From contig NC_135362.1 in NCBI RefSeq assembly GCF_051622035.1, forward strand, positions 19,809,001 to 19,873,000: a stretch of 64,000 nucleotides of DNA, read 5' to 3'. The position numbers and the translations under genes were made by a program. Within the stretch, counting starts at the first letter, position 1; each line of letters opens with the position of its first letter. Origin of the DNA: Arctopsyche grandis. Taxonomy: Eukaryota; Arthropoda; Insecta; Trichoptera; Hydropsychidae. The notes beneath the pieces were generated by a model that saw nothing but the letters and a program-made list of their open reading frames with translations, did no database searches and had not been told where the DNA came from. Below are positions 54,062-64,000 of the stretch, piece after piece.

Positions 54062-54295
54062 ATTCACAACGAAATATAGCATTTCCTTGGTGTTAAGAGC
54101 AATAAATACTGGCGGAAAAAACTGAAGATTGACACCTGAGATTATTCATTTTTTACAATTTAATTTATATTATACATAGTAATACTTTATAATTTCACTT
54201 ACATATGTATATACACAATTTTATTTATCTACTAATTAGAAATTACAAAACTCAATATTTTTTCAAATAATTTTTAATACACATGTACATACATA

Positions 54296-55973
54296 CACCC
54301 AGCGCAAAACGAAGCTTCAGTCGCATCAGTCACAAATTTTACCGGAATGGCCCATTTTTCGCCCTATTGGGTCTCACTTTCTGGCAATTTTGTTTTTATA
54401 ATTTTACAGTTGTTTTCAGCATACCTCAACGTATTGTTGCCAAAAACTTTTAAAGTCAGTTTCCCCCAGAATTTCAAGTAGTGCGTGTCTTTTTTTAGTG
54501 TTGTGAGCGTTGAGCGTAAAATATGAATTTTTGTCGATCGCCGAGAAATCAAAAATTGTCACTGTTTTGTCAAAAATTGTTTCTGGGAGGAAAATTATTC
54601 TTTTGTGGAAATTTATCGACGAACGGGGACGTATTCTACCTACAATAACTATATTTTTTAAAAAGTATAAAAAAACAATGGACATAACACCTGTCGAAAG
54701 AGGAAAAATGGCAAAAAAACTGATTTCTCGAGACGAACGGATTTTAAAGAGAATTTCACTTCAAAATCGTTTCAAAACTGCGTCAAAAATTGGTTTTGAG
54801 TTCATTGAAGTTGGAAAAAACAGTAAACCTTAGAACAGTTTAATATAAACTAAATGAACTTGGTCTATTTTAACGGGCCGTGCAAAAAAACCCTCCTCAC
54901 GAAGAAAATGAAGGATACTCATCTTTGGTGGGCCAAAGAGAAGAAAAATTGGACAGTTCAAGATTGGGAGACAATTACTTTTTCAGATGAATCCAAATTC
55001 AACCTGATTGGATCAGATGGGATGGCGCTAGTACGACGAAAATCAGGTGAACGCTATAAAGAATAGTGCTAAGCGCTGACTGTTTAACATTCGCCATGGT
55101 ATGGTATTGGGGGCCATCACACGGTATGGTGTTCGGTCAATCATTAAACTAGATGGGATAGTCAACTCACACGAGTATAAAAAAATCATCGACAAAAGCG
55201 TTATTCCTACATTAGAAGGCTTACCGGAAATGGTTAAGGATCTTGTCTTTCACGATGATTCAGCACCGGCGCATCGTTTAAAATTTTAGAGTATTCAAAT
55301 TTTTTTCACAATTATTTTAATTATTTTTAATGCAATGGTATATCACCATTTAGTTTTTGTTTAAATATCGATCAAGATAAAGATAGTTTAGGTATAAACT
55401 CCATTGAATGGCCAGGAAACAGCTCGGATCTAAATATAATCGAAAATATTTGAAGCAAAATAGGCAAAAAAATTAGAGATAAGAAAACAAAAACGATAAA
55501 ATAATTAAAATACATTATTTATGATGTATGCTACAATGAAATTAGTGATGGATTATTAAAAAAATAATATGAATCACTACTTAAACGAATAAAACTATTT
55601 ATTAAAAACAAAGGGGGTCCCATTAAATATTAAAATAAAAAAAAACATTTTTATTCGTATTCCCTACTATTATTTGAAGTCCCCTTGATATGTTGAAAAG
55701 CTTGAAAAAGAAAAAAAAATCCGTTTTTATCGATTTTTTGATTTATGAAATCTACTCCAGGTATAAAAAAATGATCATTTTTACTCTAAATTTACAATGA
55801 TTCCCCTCATAATGTTATCTATTGACGAAATCGCTTTTTTTTGCTGCATATTGATGAAGAGGAGTTGTAGAAAATAATACGAAAACTGTTATTTTAAATT
55901 CATTTCCTAGTCTTTAAAAATATATCGTTATTTGCATGTGATGCAACTGATAAGCTTCGTTTTGCGCTGGGTG
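54296..55973 (+). mobile_element. Tc1-like DNA transposon, both ends present
   Basis: A 1678-bp element. Both termini carry CACCCAGCGCAAAACGAAGC plus TT in inverted orientation (22 bp perfect), then diverging AGTCGCATCA / AGTTGCATCA. TA dinucleotides flank both ends (54294-54295 and 55974-55975), the Tc1/mariner target. The transposase remnant lies on the plus strand at 54510-55610. Length fits an autonomous Tc1, but the gene is broken. Confidence 0.95.
54510..55612 (+). pseudogene. Tc1 transposase, frameshifted and interrupted
   Basis: Segments appear in order in different frames. An N-terminal helix-turn-helix piece reads FLSIAEKSKIVTVLSK and, later, TPVERGKMAKKLISRDERI (54510-54833, frame 3). 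Next KKMKDTHLWWAKEKKNWT and ITFSDESKFNLIGSDG hold the first Asp (54854-55066, frame 2). Then HGMVLGAITRYGV and VFHDDSAPAHR hold the second Asp (55101-55289, frame 3). After about 100 AT-rich bases come SIEWPGNSSDLNIIENI with the Glu, then a TGA where Trp is usual (frame 2). The DDE layout is that of Tc1. The Asp-Glu spacing is stretched by the AT-rich insert, so the protein is not functional. Confidence 0.92.
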
Positions 55974-56122
55974 TATATATTTTTATTTTTACAAATATTT
56001 TCATGTATTAAATAAAAATACATGTTTACAGGATTTATTCAGAAATGCTATTGTTTAATCGATTTTATTGAAATCATGTTTTACTTAGGCTATTTAAAAA
56101 AAAAATATATGTAGTTTATACC

Positions 56123-56133
56123 CACCATGGTAT
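56123..56133. repeat. Target-site duplication of jockey insertion (3' side)
   Basis: CACCATGGTAT directly next to the poly-T (poly-A of the minus-strand element); identical to 57024-57034. Confidence 0.9.
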
Positions 56134-57023
56134 TTTTTTTTTTTTTTTTTTTTTTGGTGCCATCTTATCGATTCCCGATAAATCATCACCAGCGATATCG
56201 TTGCTCTTCAGATCATGTACGGGCACTACGGAATCATCACTCCGTCCCCAATTTTGTGAATTGGGCTTCTGAATCTCTCACATTCAGAACACCAATTCGT
56301 GAGGCTTTTTTCGCTTTAAACGCCTCTGCTGGTGAGTTGTGTCCAATAGCTGCAACGCTTCTATGTTAGGGTGACGGTGCAGTCTCAACTCGTGCCTCCC
56401 GGCGCATTCTCGGATGACTTCTTTTACTTTTTTGATTTTAAGGTCCTTGTGGATCTCTTCATTTGTGACGAAGCGATATGCATCGGTGATAATCCTCAAA
56501 AACTGGTTTTGACATCTTTGCATTTTTTCGATATTGGATGGCTTACTGCATCCCCACAGTTGTATGCCATATGTCCATATTGGCTTCACGATTGCCTGGT
56601 ATATCAGTTTTTTGCATTGTAGGTCTAATTTGGAGTGTCTTCCTATTAGCCAATGCATTTCTCTTTGTTTAATTCGAATCTGTTCTATTTTTTTTTTAAT
56701 GTGATGCCTCCACGTAAGCCTTGAGTCAAGATGCAGTCCTAAATATTTAGCTGACAAAGCTTGTGGAACTTGGATTCCGTTTATGAAAGTCTGAGTGCTG
56801 ACACTATTTCGTCGCAGTACAAATGTGACCTGCATTGATTTTAGCTCGTTGAGTTTCATTTTCCAGTCCTTGGTCCATTTGCTGATCTTGTCCAGTGCAC
56901 GCTGCAGGCGTTCAAATGCTTCCTCCTGTGACTCGCTCGATGACATAATGACTGTGTCATCTGCAAATGTTCCAATGAATGTCTCTTCGCTTGTCGGGAT
57001 GTCAGCAGTGTATATCAGGATGT
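56134..57023 (-). mobile_element. 5'-truncated jockey-like LINE insertion
   Basis: An 890-bp minus-strand insertion ending in a poly-A tail (T run at 56134-56155 on the plus strand) and flanked by perfect 11-bp duplications CACCATGGTAT. The 5' end is truncated inside the RT domain. Both features are hallmarks of target-primed reverse transcription. The reading frame is intact from the truncation to its stop, so the insertion is probably young compared with others here. Confidence 0.95.
56284..57022 (-). pseudogene. Jockey-type reverse transcriptase, C-terminal part
   Basis: The minus-strand frame starts within the RT palm as LIYTADIPTSEETFIGT and contains the catalytic FADDTVIMSS. It continues through KLNELKSMQVTF, KYLGLHLDSRLTWRHHI, then IWTYGIQLWGCSKPSNI and NQFLRIITDAYRFVTNEEIH, to RRLKRKKPHELVF and a stop at 56284. 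About 245 codons remain without frameshift or internal stop. N-terminal endonuclease and fingers are absent by 5' truncation, so it has no activity. RT identity and jockey clade are well supported by these family motifs. Confidence 0.94.
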
Positions 57024-57034
57024 CACCATGGTAT
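57024..57034. repeat. Target-site duplication of jockey insertion (5' side)
   Basis: CACCATGGTAT, identical to 56123-56133. It marks the exact 5' truncation point of the minus-strand LINE. Confidence 0.9.
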
Positions 57035-57600
57035 AATCCGCTTTCTTTGATAAATTTATATGGGGGTAGCTAATTATTGTGAAAAAAAGTCAATGTCAAA
57101 GAATTTTATGTAATTATTGTCTTTAATTTTAATTTAAATAATGTTTTTAAAGAATTTTAAGACATTATTTAAATTCAATTTGACTTTAATATATTTTTTA
57201 TTAAATACATACAACACATGTGCCATAACACGAATTACTCCAAGGCGACTTGAGTACTTTACTTTGCGACTTTAGACAAATATGAGTACTTTTTATAAAA
57301 GTACTCACAATTTTTCTAACATACAGGACATAGAGTACAATACACATTTATGGACAATCAACAATTTTTTTGATATACATATGTACATCAAATTTGCAAG
57401 AAATACATTATGTGGCAAAGATTCAATGAATTCGAGATGCCAATAGCTCGAATAAAATCCATCACCTCTGAGAATTGTCATGGTCAACACAATCATTCTC
57501 TATGTACATACATATGTATGTACTTTGCCATCTTATTCTTTCTAGTAAGTGCAGAGACAAGACCTATAACAGAGCCCTTATGTACACATTGTTTTTGAAT
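57035..57600. other. AT-rich spacer
   Basis: AT-rich with TACATATGTACAT motifs at 57375-57388 and 57504-57522. No gene. Confidence 0.45.
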
Positions 57601-57604
57601 CAAG

Positions 57605-57655
57605 AGAGTACAGAGTAGGTTTCTCTGTACTCTATTGATATACAGAGAAACCTAC
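57605..57655. repeat. Two overlapping, mutually exclusive hairpins
   Basis: Hairpin 1: AGAGTACAGAG (57605-57615) with CTCTGTACTCT (57623-57633), 11 bp perfect. Hairpin 2: GTAGGTTTCTCTGTA (57615-57629) with TACAGAGAAACCTAC (57641-57655), 15 bp perfect. The right arm of the first and the left arm of the second share bases, so only one can form. Confidence 0.92.
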
Positions 57656-57689
57656 ATGACTCTATATATTCTATATACCTATATGATAG

Positions 57690-58180
57690 TTAACGGTCGC
57701 CATCCTTGGCTCAATCCTAGTGCTTACCTGCTGGGAACACTAAGTTATAATTTTCTAGTATATTTGATGAAACATTTTTATAAATTACTTGTTGGTTTGG
57801 TTAGCAATCCTCAAATTCTTGCAGAATTCAGGTTCAATGTTGCCACCCAACTCAAATACGGTATGACTAGATACCGCAAATCATTCTCCTCACCTGGGGC
57901 ATGTACCAATTTGATGGTTTCGTCGCCTATTGCCAAGGGCATCAATCTCCTCAACCAGATTTTAGCTTGGATTTGTGTAATCTTAAATATGCTGATCTGG
58001 TGGAGCGATTGTTAAATTGGAGATCGTAATGTGTTCTATTATTGTATTTGTTTTTTTATTATGTTTAATTTTGTTATATTTTATTTTCATCTTATTGTAT
58101 ATATTTTTTTAGCCATAATGACAATTTGGAACTACTCTGTAAAATCACTATGGCGAAATTATAATAAATATCATAGATAT
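57690..58180 (+). mobile_element. LINE C-terminus and 3' UTR, hairpin family
   Basis: A 5'-truncated LINE. The frame reads LMKHFYKLLVGLVSNPQILA, EFRFNV, TRYRKSFSSPGA and SPIAKGINLLNQ. It shifts by one base near 57958 to DFSLDLCNLKYADLVERLLN and a stop at 58027-58029. This is the conserved tail seen after the RT in many insect jockey/CR1-like elements. A T-rich 3' UTR of about 80 bp follows, then CCATAATGAC at 58113 and TCACTATGG at 58145 (a decayed version of the CCATTGTGGC hairpin) and ATAATAAATA. It links the hairpin tails at 25.3, 27.9 and 39.7 kb to a LINE. Confidence 0.82.
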
Positions 58181-58380
58181 TTTGAAATTTCATCTAAGAA
58201 TTTTCATCGGACTATTTATGTGTATCAGTAGTTATTATTCGTTAATTACTAATTAATAATGTATAATATTATAGCACAACTTCCTTTATTAAATAAACTT
58301 AATAAAATTAAAAAAATATATATCCATTTCAACATTAATTACACAAATCCTAGAAACATTCCCCACCATTCTTTCACCGC
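58181..58380. other. AT-rich spacer
   Basis: AT-rich; no feature. Confidence 0.45.
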
Positions 58381-59170
58381 GCAATAATTGCCGTTCACAC
58401 ATCCGTCACCGTATCGATGAAGCTTATTTGTGTCACACACCCCCTTTCCACCCCAATAATACGGCTTTTATTGGCAAAACACACACACACACACACACAC
58501 ACACAACCACACCATACACAGATACATACACGGGGTGGGTCTCGGTGTAAATAACGGCCCGATCTATCACCATAAAGCGCTTCTGCCGCACGTCGCCGTA
58601 TACACCATTCGCGCATATCTGGCGAGCGCGTAATCTGTACTGAATGTGTTTTGGGGGCTCACGGGGAAGAGGGCAGAGAGAAGGGGTTTGGCGGTAGATA
58701 TTTGGCGAAAGGGGGCTCGGGGGCCCGGGGGCGCAGGCCACGCACGGAGGAACACGTGGTCGGAGCCCCCCCGCCGCGGGGAAAATGGCCGCCGTCGGTT
58801 TTTCCAAAGTGTGCCCGGCTGTAAATCTATCGCGTTATTATTTACGTCCCGGACTCAAGCTGCGCTCTCGCCATAAATATGAAAAGCTTCTTCTTGGGAC
58901 GAGGGGCTGTGAGGAGCGGTGCGAGGGGTACGCTGCTCAAGCTTCGGAAAAAGCTCTCTCTCTCGCCCCCCCCCAACCCCGAGTGCGACCCTCGAGCCTC
59001 CCCCTATAGCTGCCAGTCGATACGGTATAGCGCGACCGTCATTAAATCACGGCGAAAAAATACCTCCGGATCTGGCCGTAAAAGAATCGCCCCGACCCTT
59101 TATTCAAAGCCCTGTCGTCTAACATTCGTCTTTTCCTCGTTTAACACTCGTATTTCACGCGTGGATATGT
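58381..59170. other. GC-rich CpG-dense island with (CA)n
   Basis: The most GC-rich block of the window. It includes a (CA)n run at 58477-58504 and G/C runs at 58700-58780 and 58965-58982. Overlapping frames up to 140 codons exist on both strands, with low-complexity composition and no domain. It could be a promoter or UTR-type region, which is inference only. Confidence 0.5.
58477..58504. repeat. (CA)n microsatellite
   Basis: About 14 CA units. Confidence 0.95.
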
Positions 59171-59570
59171 TTTATATGTACGAGTGTGTATGTATGCACG
59201 CCATCAATGGAAATTCTTATCGTACCGATGGGTGTTCTTGTTGCATAACCAAAAACAAACCTATTCAAACAAACTTACATACACACATGTGTGAAGGTTA
59301 AGAACTGTGTTATGAATTGTAATATGAATTTTCAGCCTCATGAAATTGTTAGTTTCTGCTTGAACTATGTATGTCTTTACATACTTATACATACATATAT
59401 GTGTGTATGTCTAGCTATTTAAAAATAAATTTGCATTTTATAAATAAGCATTTGAAGCTAATCAGATGACATTGTACATATCAATTCAAAATTTTCACAA
59501 AAATTTATTCCAATAAAAAATTATTGGAATATTTACATCTAGAATATTTTCAGACGAGTGAAAATTGAAC
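59171..59570. other. AT-rich spacer
   Basis: Falls to AT-rich sequence with TACATACATA motifs; no gene. Confidence 0.45.
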
Positions 59571-59571
59571 T

Positions 59572-59640
59572 TTAACCCTAGTACGGATACCACAGCACAA
59601 ACGGATACGGTGGATCCGTTCGACCCTTGCGTATATTGGC
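59572..59640. repeat. Possible piggyBac-like terminus
   Basis: TTAA followed by CCCTAGTACGGATACC and an internal GGATACGGTGGATCCG palindromic block. TTAA plus CCCT is the piggyBac signature. No matching right end or transposase was found, so this is tentative. Confidence 0.35.
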
Positions 59641-60450
59641 CTGTATTTTAATTTTTTATTGTTTATTGTTTTATATGAAGGGTAATTGATTATAAAAGTC
59701 ATTACATGATTTCTATTTATGTATTTATTTATTATTATTAAATAGAAAATTTCTAATGAATTAATTAACAATTAACAAATTTAAACTAAAAATAAAAACT
59801 ATAATATAACATAGTTAACAAAATTAACAAAACTATAATAAGTAACCCTAAAATAATATAATATGTATATGTACATATGTAATTTCAATCATTGCAATTT
59901 GTTAAACTTACGTATAAAATTATAATTTTTTATTTTAATTATTTTATTTTTATTTAATTATTTCATTTTTATTTAATTATTTTATTAAATAAAATATATT
60001 TTAATTCAAAATAATAAATGGCATTTTGGAAAAAACGTAATTAAGTTGACTTAGTTCTATATTATACGGCTATTTTTTTGATTAAAAATAAAAATTATTT
60101 ATCTATATCAATTAAAATGACGTCTTACGCTTGAAACGTGATAATGTAGTTCGCGGGCCGCATGCGGTCGTTTGATGGTAAAATAACTAAATTTTATTCC
60201 ATTATATTCTTGAGTTTTTGATAGCATTTTGTCAAAATGGAAATTCAAAAACTCATTCCAACTCATAATCAGATGAATGGAATGATTAATGATTGAATAT
60301 AAAGTAATCTTTGGATGTACAGTATTATCTTATATTTTCGTTTATTTTAACCAAATATCGGATATAGTATTTTTTCTCATTAATATTAACTATTTTAATC
60401 ATTGAATGTAATAAAGTTCAGAAAAACTTTGAAAATGCATATTCCCATAT
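59641..60450. other. AT-rich spacer
   Basis: AT-rich, with one GCGGGCCGCATGCGGTCG block at 60151-60170 that resembles words common in hAT ends; no partner seen. Confidence 0.4.
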
Positions 60451-60454
60451 TAAT

Positions 60455-60520
60455 TGCCTTAGTGGGTCCAACGGCTCTGGATGCCTTGCAAAAAAAATTT
60501 TTTTTCTGACAAACGTTTAA
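60455..60520 (+). repeat. 65-bp direct repeat, unit 1
   Basis: Contains GTGGGTCCAACGGCTC, TTGCAAAAAA and TTCTGACAAACGTTTA; about 85 percent similar by eye to unit 2 at 60662-60729. Confidence 0.85.
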
Positions 60521-60661
60521 TAGAAATAATTTTAAAGAAAAATTTTTTATATTAAAATTAAAATTATTGATAGTAAATTTTTTTTTATAATTTTTAATAT
60601 ATAAAAAATCTAAATTATCAATAATTTTTTACAATTATTATTATATGTCATTTAATTTATA

Positions 60662-60729
60662 ATTGCTTTTGTGGGTCCAACGACCCTTGTTGCGTTGCAA
60701 AAAAATATTTTTTTTCTGACAAACGTTTT
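60662..60729 (+). repeat. 65-bp direct repeat, unit 2
   Basis: Contains GTGGGTCCAACGACCC, TTGCAAAAAA and TTCTGACAAACGTTTTA, 207 bp after unit 1. GGGTCCAACGACCC is itself near-palindromic. Confidence 0.85.
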
Positions 60730-61020
60730 AGTAGTAATGTTTGTAGAAATAATTAAATTAATAAATAATTTCGTAGTAGTTACTTAGCAAAGTATTATTT
60801 TAAAAATATTTCATACTCATACTGGCGCATTAATGATAATCAAAGAATAGTTATACAATAAATATATTTACATACAAAATGAATGGATTAAACTAAAGAG
60901 CTTTTCAGAGGAATGACATGAAAGGCGGCTATGATTAAAATACAGTACATGTCGAGAGTGTCGCAAGATATTTGTAAATATAGTTGAAATAAGATTAGAT
61001 AGATTTTTTAAAAATACATA
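60730..61020. other. AT-rich spacer
   Basis: No feature recognised. Confidence 0.45.
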
Positions 61021-61400
61021 AACATGAAAAATTAACGGCCGCTCCAAAAGGTAACAAAAATCTATTAGCACGCCGAAAAAAGTGCGGGAGACGGGCGAGC
61101 AAAGGCCTCGGCAAAGCAATCATTTTTCTACGTCAAGACCACGTAAAGCCGAGTGGAGAGAAATAATGAGAAATAAAAAGAAGATGGGAAGTGACGGGAC
61201 TCGAAACGGCCGGCAAAAACCAAATATATATTTTTATACGCGTGTACAATTTTTTACTTTTTTTTTGGAATTACCGCGAGGGGAGTTATTAAATTTGACA
61301 TCGAAGATTCTCTCCACTCGAAAGATTTTTTCCCCTGTGTTGTAATTATTTTCGTTCTCGTTGACTTGGGGTGGTGACAGGCAGACCTGGAGTATTCAGT
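61021..61400. other. Mixed island
   Basis: About 380 bp of GC-richer unique sequence; an 87-codon plus frame (61082-61345) shows no domain. Confidence 0.4.
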
Positions 61401-61930
61401 CGATTTCGAAATAAAAAACACTTCTTAAATCCGGTCATAATTTCGAGACAAAATAAATATTTAATAGACCTCTTCAGATAAATACTCTTATACATACATA
61501 TATGTATAAGTATTTATTTATCATGAATTATTTTTTAATTAAATATTTTTTCGAAGCATAAATTTAATAAAACTATTTATTGAAACGACATGAACAGTTC
61601 GAAGTCAGTTTTATGCTAGTAATCAATTTATTGATATGGAATAAAACTCGTATTTACATTGACATTGTATGAAATTGATCAAAGATGTCACTAAAAGGCT
61701 TGTTTTTGAAATAGATAAAATAAATAAAATGGTTTGAAACTAAACTACAAAATTGAATTATTTATTTATTTGTACATACATAAATATTTTATATTGTAAA
61801 GGTAAACAATAAGTTATATAATAATATACATATTTAGTATAAGATGATGGAGTGAAATTATTGTCTTTTAACTATATTGCTTTCAAAGTATTATGTAACT
61901 TAAAATGTAAACAGTAAGTTAATAAAGTCA
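61401..61930. other. AT-rich spacer
   Basis: AT-rich, with TACATACATATATGTA near 61491; no gene. Confidence 0.45.
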
Positions 61931-62560
61931 TATAATACTTTGTTCGCACGGTGTATGTGTCGGAGATCCCAAAACTTTCCCATAGCACTTTTCGGGTCAG
62001 AAGCTGTCAACTCCGGCGTAAAAACAACTCGGGTCGAAATTTTTCCGATTGCAGGTGTTCGGAGCTCGGTCGTACGTAAGCGACTTCTTGTTTCGTTTTT
62101 CCGGGACCGGGAAAACTTTTCCAACCGGTAAGTTTGCGGTTGTTGTGCTAAAGGTGCTAGCTCCGAGTTCGATACGAAGAAAAGTGGGGCTAAAATAAAA
62201 GTAAAAAAAAAAAAAAAAAACGCGGGAAAAGACGGAAAGAGATATATGTATATATTTATTTATTTTCGGCTGTACGCGTGCGAGTGTGAACAACCATACC
62301 TTGTTTATGGAATCAGCGGGGAAATCGAATCAACTAACACGTCATGCTTCATTTTTCACCCCCGTATCGGCCGGGGGTTGCGTGTCACGACCACAGTCTA
62401 AATTATGACTTTCACTTTAAAATGCCTTTTAGTGTGGCCATTAAAAATTCGCAAATTTCGTCCACGTTGGATTTTAAAATTCGCTTATCGCGATTTTTTT
62501 CACAATTCGCATGGTTCTGAAAAATATGTTTATATTGCGATCAACTTTTCACATTTATTA
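61931..62560. other. GC-richer island with poly-A run
   Basis: Unique sequence with CpG-rich words and an A18 run at about 62203-62220. Overlapping frames of 63-98 codons on opposite strands show no domain. Confidence 0.45.
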
Positions 62561-63165
62561 TACTATTTGTGACCCTAAATGTACATAAAATAGAGATACA
62601 CAATCGTTCTATGATAAGATTTTCATTTAATACACGACAGGAGTAAAATCCTGTGAATTGATTTTTTCCTGACTTAACAGAACACATCAAAACTTACATA
62701 TAATACATGCAATATATAAAATATACAAACTCAATGTCGATGGATATAGGCAGCTATACTAACATTCTACCATAATTAATAAGCACCCTTCATCTGCATG
62801 AAACGGGTCTGCATTTAATTTAATTTTTAATTAAAAATCCACCATTAAATTTGTTGATTATTTAGTATCGCTGAAATCGATATGTAATTTCGTTTCAGTG
62901 TTTCAATAGCCCTACGGCAATCCAATCCCATTATAATGAACGCAATTACGTGGTTTTAACTTGCACTACATACATATGTACAGTCCATTTTAAAATTGTA
63001 TGAAATATACCGAAGCTCTTCTATGTACATAGTACATACATAAAAGCATACTTGACGCAATTCCAAATTGAAAATATAAATTGAAATAAATAAATATAAA
63101 TTAAAATAAATATGTATGTATTCTAAACCATCATAATTGTATACAAATAAACAGTTAAATCACAT
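62561..63165. other. AT-rich spacer
   Basis: AT-rich with TACATACATATGTACA at about 62968-62983. No feature. Confidence 0.45.
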
Positions 63166-63830
63166 CATATAGTTTTGTGCTAGGCGAAAGCGAAATCGTT
63201 AAAAAATAGGATTATTTACCCTTCCTAAGGATAGGCAATTCCCGTATTAAAAAAAGAAATGTATATTTTGCTTATAACAGCGAAAATCCACTGACCGTCT
63301 CCGATCGCACCCTTAGGATTTTCCGCTCTCTACACTTTCACCAAAATTGAGTTTGAATACGACGCTGACGTCGATTCGATGGGGCGATGAGACCGCACGC
63401 AAATAAGGGTGAGTGTGTGCGAGTCAAGGAATGTGTATGTGTGCAAAAAAAGCAAAATAAGGGTGAGCTTAGGGACTGGAGGGTTGGCGCGACTGTCTTC
63501 CGCTCTCGAATATCTTTTTTAAATTGCCAAATAGAGGTGAGAGACGCTGAAATTACTGCAGCCGGAATATAACATAAATCAGCGGGAGGCTGCGTCATAT
63601 TTGTACACTTGCGAAATTGAGATTTATGCTAAAGGGCAAGATTTACGTTAGATATATTATACTTGCGAAACTGGTCGCCGAAGTGAAGAAGGGGACTGCT
63701 CGGTGCAACCATTCTTTCCGGATACGGAACAACATTAAAAACTTTATCATTAATAACAATCAAACAAAGTTCAAGACATTGCTTATTTGTTATTCGTCTA
63801 ATTCTCAGACAATAAAATATTAAAGAATAC
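63166..63830. other. Mixed-composition island
   Basis: Non-repetitive sequence with GTGTGCGAG/GTGTATGTGTGC words; short frames (86 minus, 61 and 68 plus) without domains. Confidence 0.4.
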
Positions 63831-64000
63831 GCCCTAAAATATTACCCGTGAGTATTAAAAACAGTTTCAACTTTTCCGCTATAAGCAATAAAAAATCTGT
63901 TAATTACTAGTATTGAACATTTAAATGAAAAAAATTAAAAATCGATCAAAAATGGGAAGAAGAAGAAAAAGAAAGAAAACTCTGACAAGATCTCATTTTA

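Noticed and set aside
57035..57072. Upstream extension of the jockey RT frame (LPPYKFIKESG)
   Set aside because: It lies outside the 11-bp target-site duplication, so it is flanking DNA open by chance.
58433..59301. Frames of 124 and 140 codons in the GC-rich island
   Set aside because: Low-complexity composition, includes the (CA)n run, and frames overlap on opposite strands.

Overview
The window looks like a repeat-rich intergenic or intronic stretch of an insect nuclear genome. The evidence is a eukaryotic tRNA-Glu, an insect-type 5S rRNA gene, tRNA-derived SINEs, RTE-like and jockey-like LINEs, several hAT families, a Tc1 and a Tigger/pogo element, very long (TA)n tracts and pervasive TACATATGTA-type palindromes. 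I could not assign the order or species. I recognise no intact host protein-coding gene on either strand. All recognisable protein-coding similarity is to transposons, and every such frame is broken or truncated.

Layout. 1-1060: an RTE-like LINE piece with two frameshifts. 1060-6460: unique sequence, one SINE fragment, one (TA)n. 6470-6855: a second RTE 3' end (minus). 7.2-8 kb: two (TA)n tracts. 9.1-9.6 kb: a GTGGAGTCG-type hAT-like MITE. 11.07-13.85 kb: two copies of one tRNA-SINE. 15789-18693: a complete hAT with matching TIRs and a single 723-codon frame broken by only two TAA codons. 22.8-24.1 kb: a degraded hAT. 25.3-28.9 kb: two LINE 3' ends with a terminal hairpin, a SINE and a long palindrome. 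30708-32115: a hAT derivative with an 8-bp TSD. 32191-32843: a second GTGGAGTCG MITE. 34.8-35.84 kb: a foldback-like structure made of about 18 GGTCAGAAT units facing about 12 inverted units around a palindrome. 36.3-39.1 kb: one solo end and one complete copy of another hAT family. 39.7-40.64 kb: a LINE tail, then 5S rRNA and tRNA-Glu, both on the minus strand. 41.1 kb: a CGCGACAAATGG array. 42.6-44.1 kb: a nested composite. 44.2 and 48.7 kb: two inverted copies of another LINE-type tail. 46.6 kb: a 168-bp (TA)n. 49.1-50.0 kb: a Tigger remnant. 54296-55973: a Tc1 with both ends. 56134-57023: a 5'-truncated jockey insertion with 11-bp TSD. 57.6-58.2 kb: a double hairpin and a LINE C-terminus with its 3' UTR. 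59.6-60.7 kb: possible piggyBac-like sequence.

Between the mobile elements lie about twenty islands of 0.3-1.4 kb with higher GC, many CpG and no repeat signature, separated by AT-rich sequence. They have no coding support. They are the most likely host-constrained sequence here (unannotated exons, UTRs or cis-regulatory DNA), but that is inference. The Pol III genes at 40.3-40.6 kb are the only clear host functions. The rest records repeated insertion and decay of LINEs, SINEs and DNA transposons, often into (TA)n or into each other.
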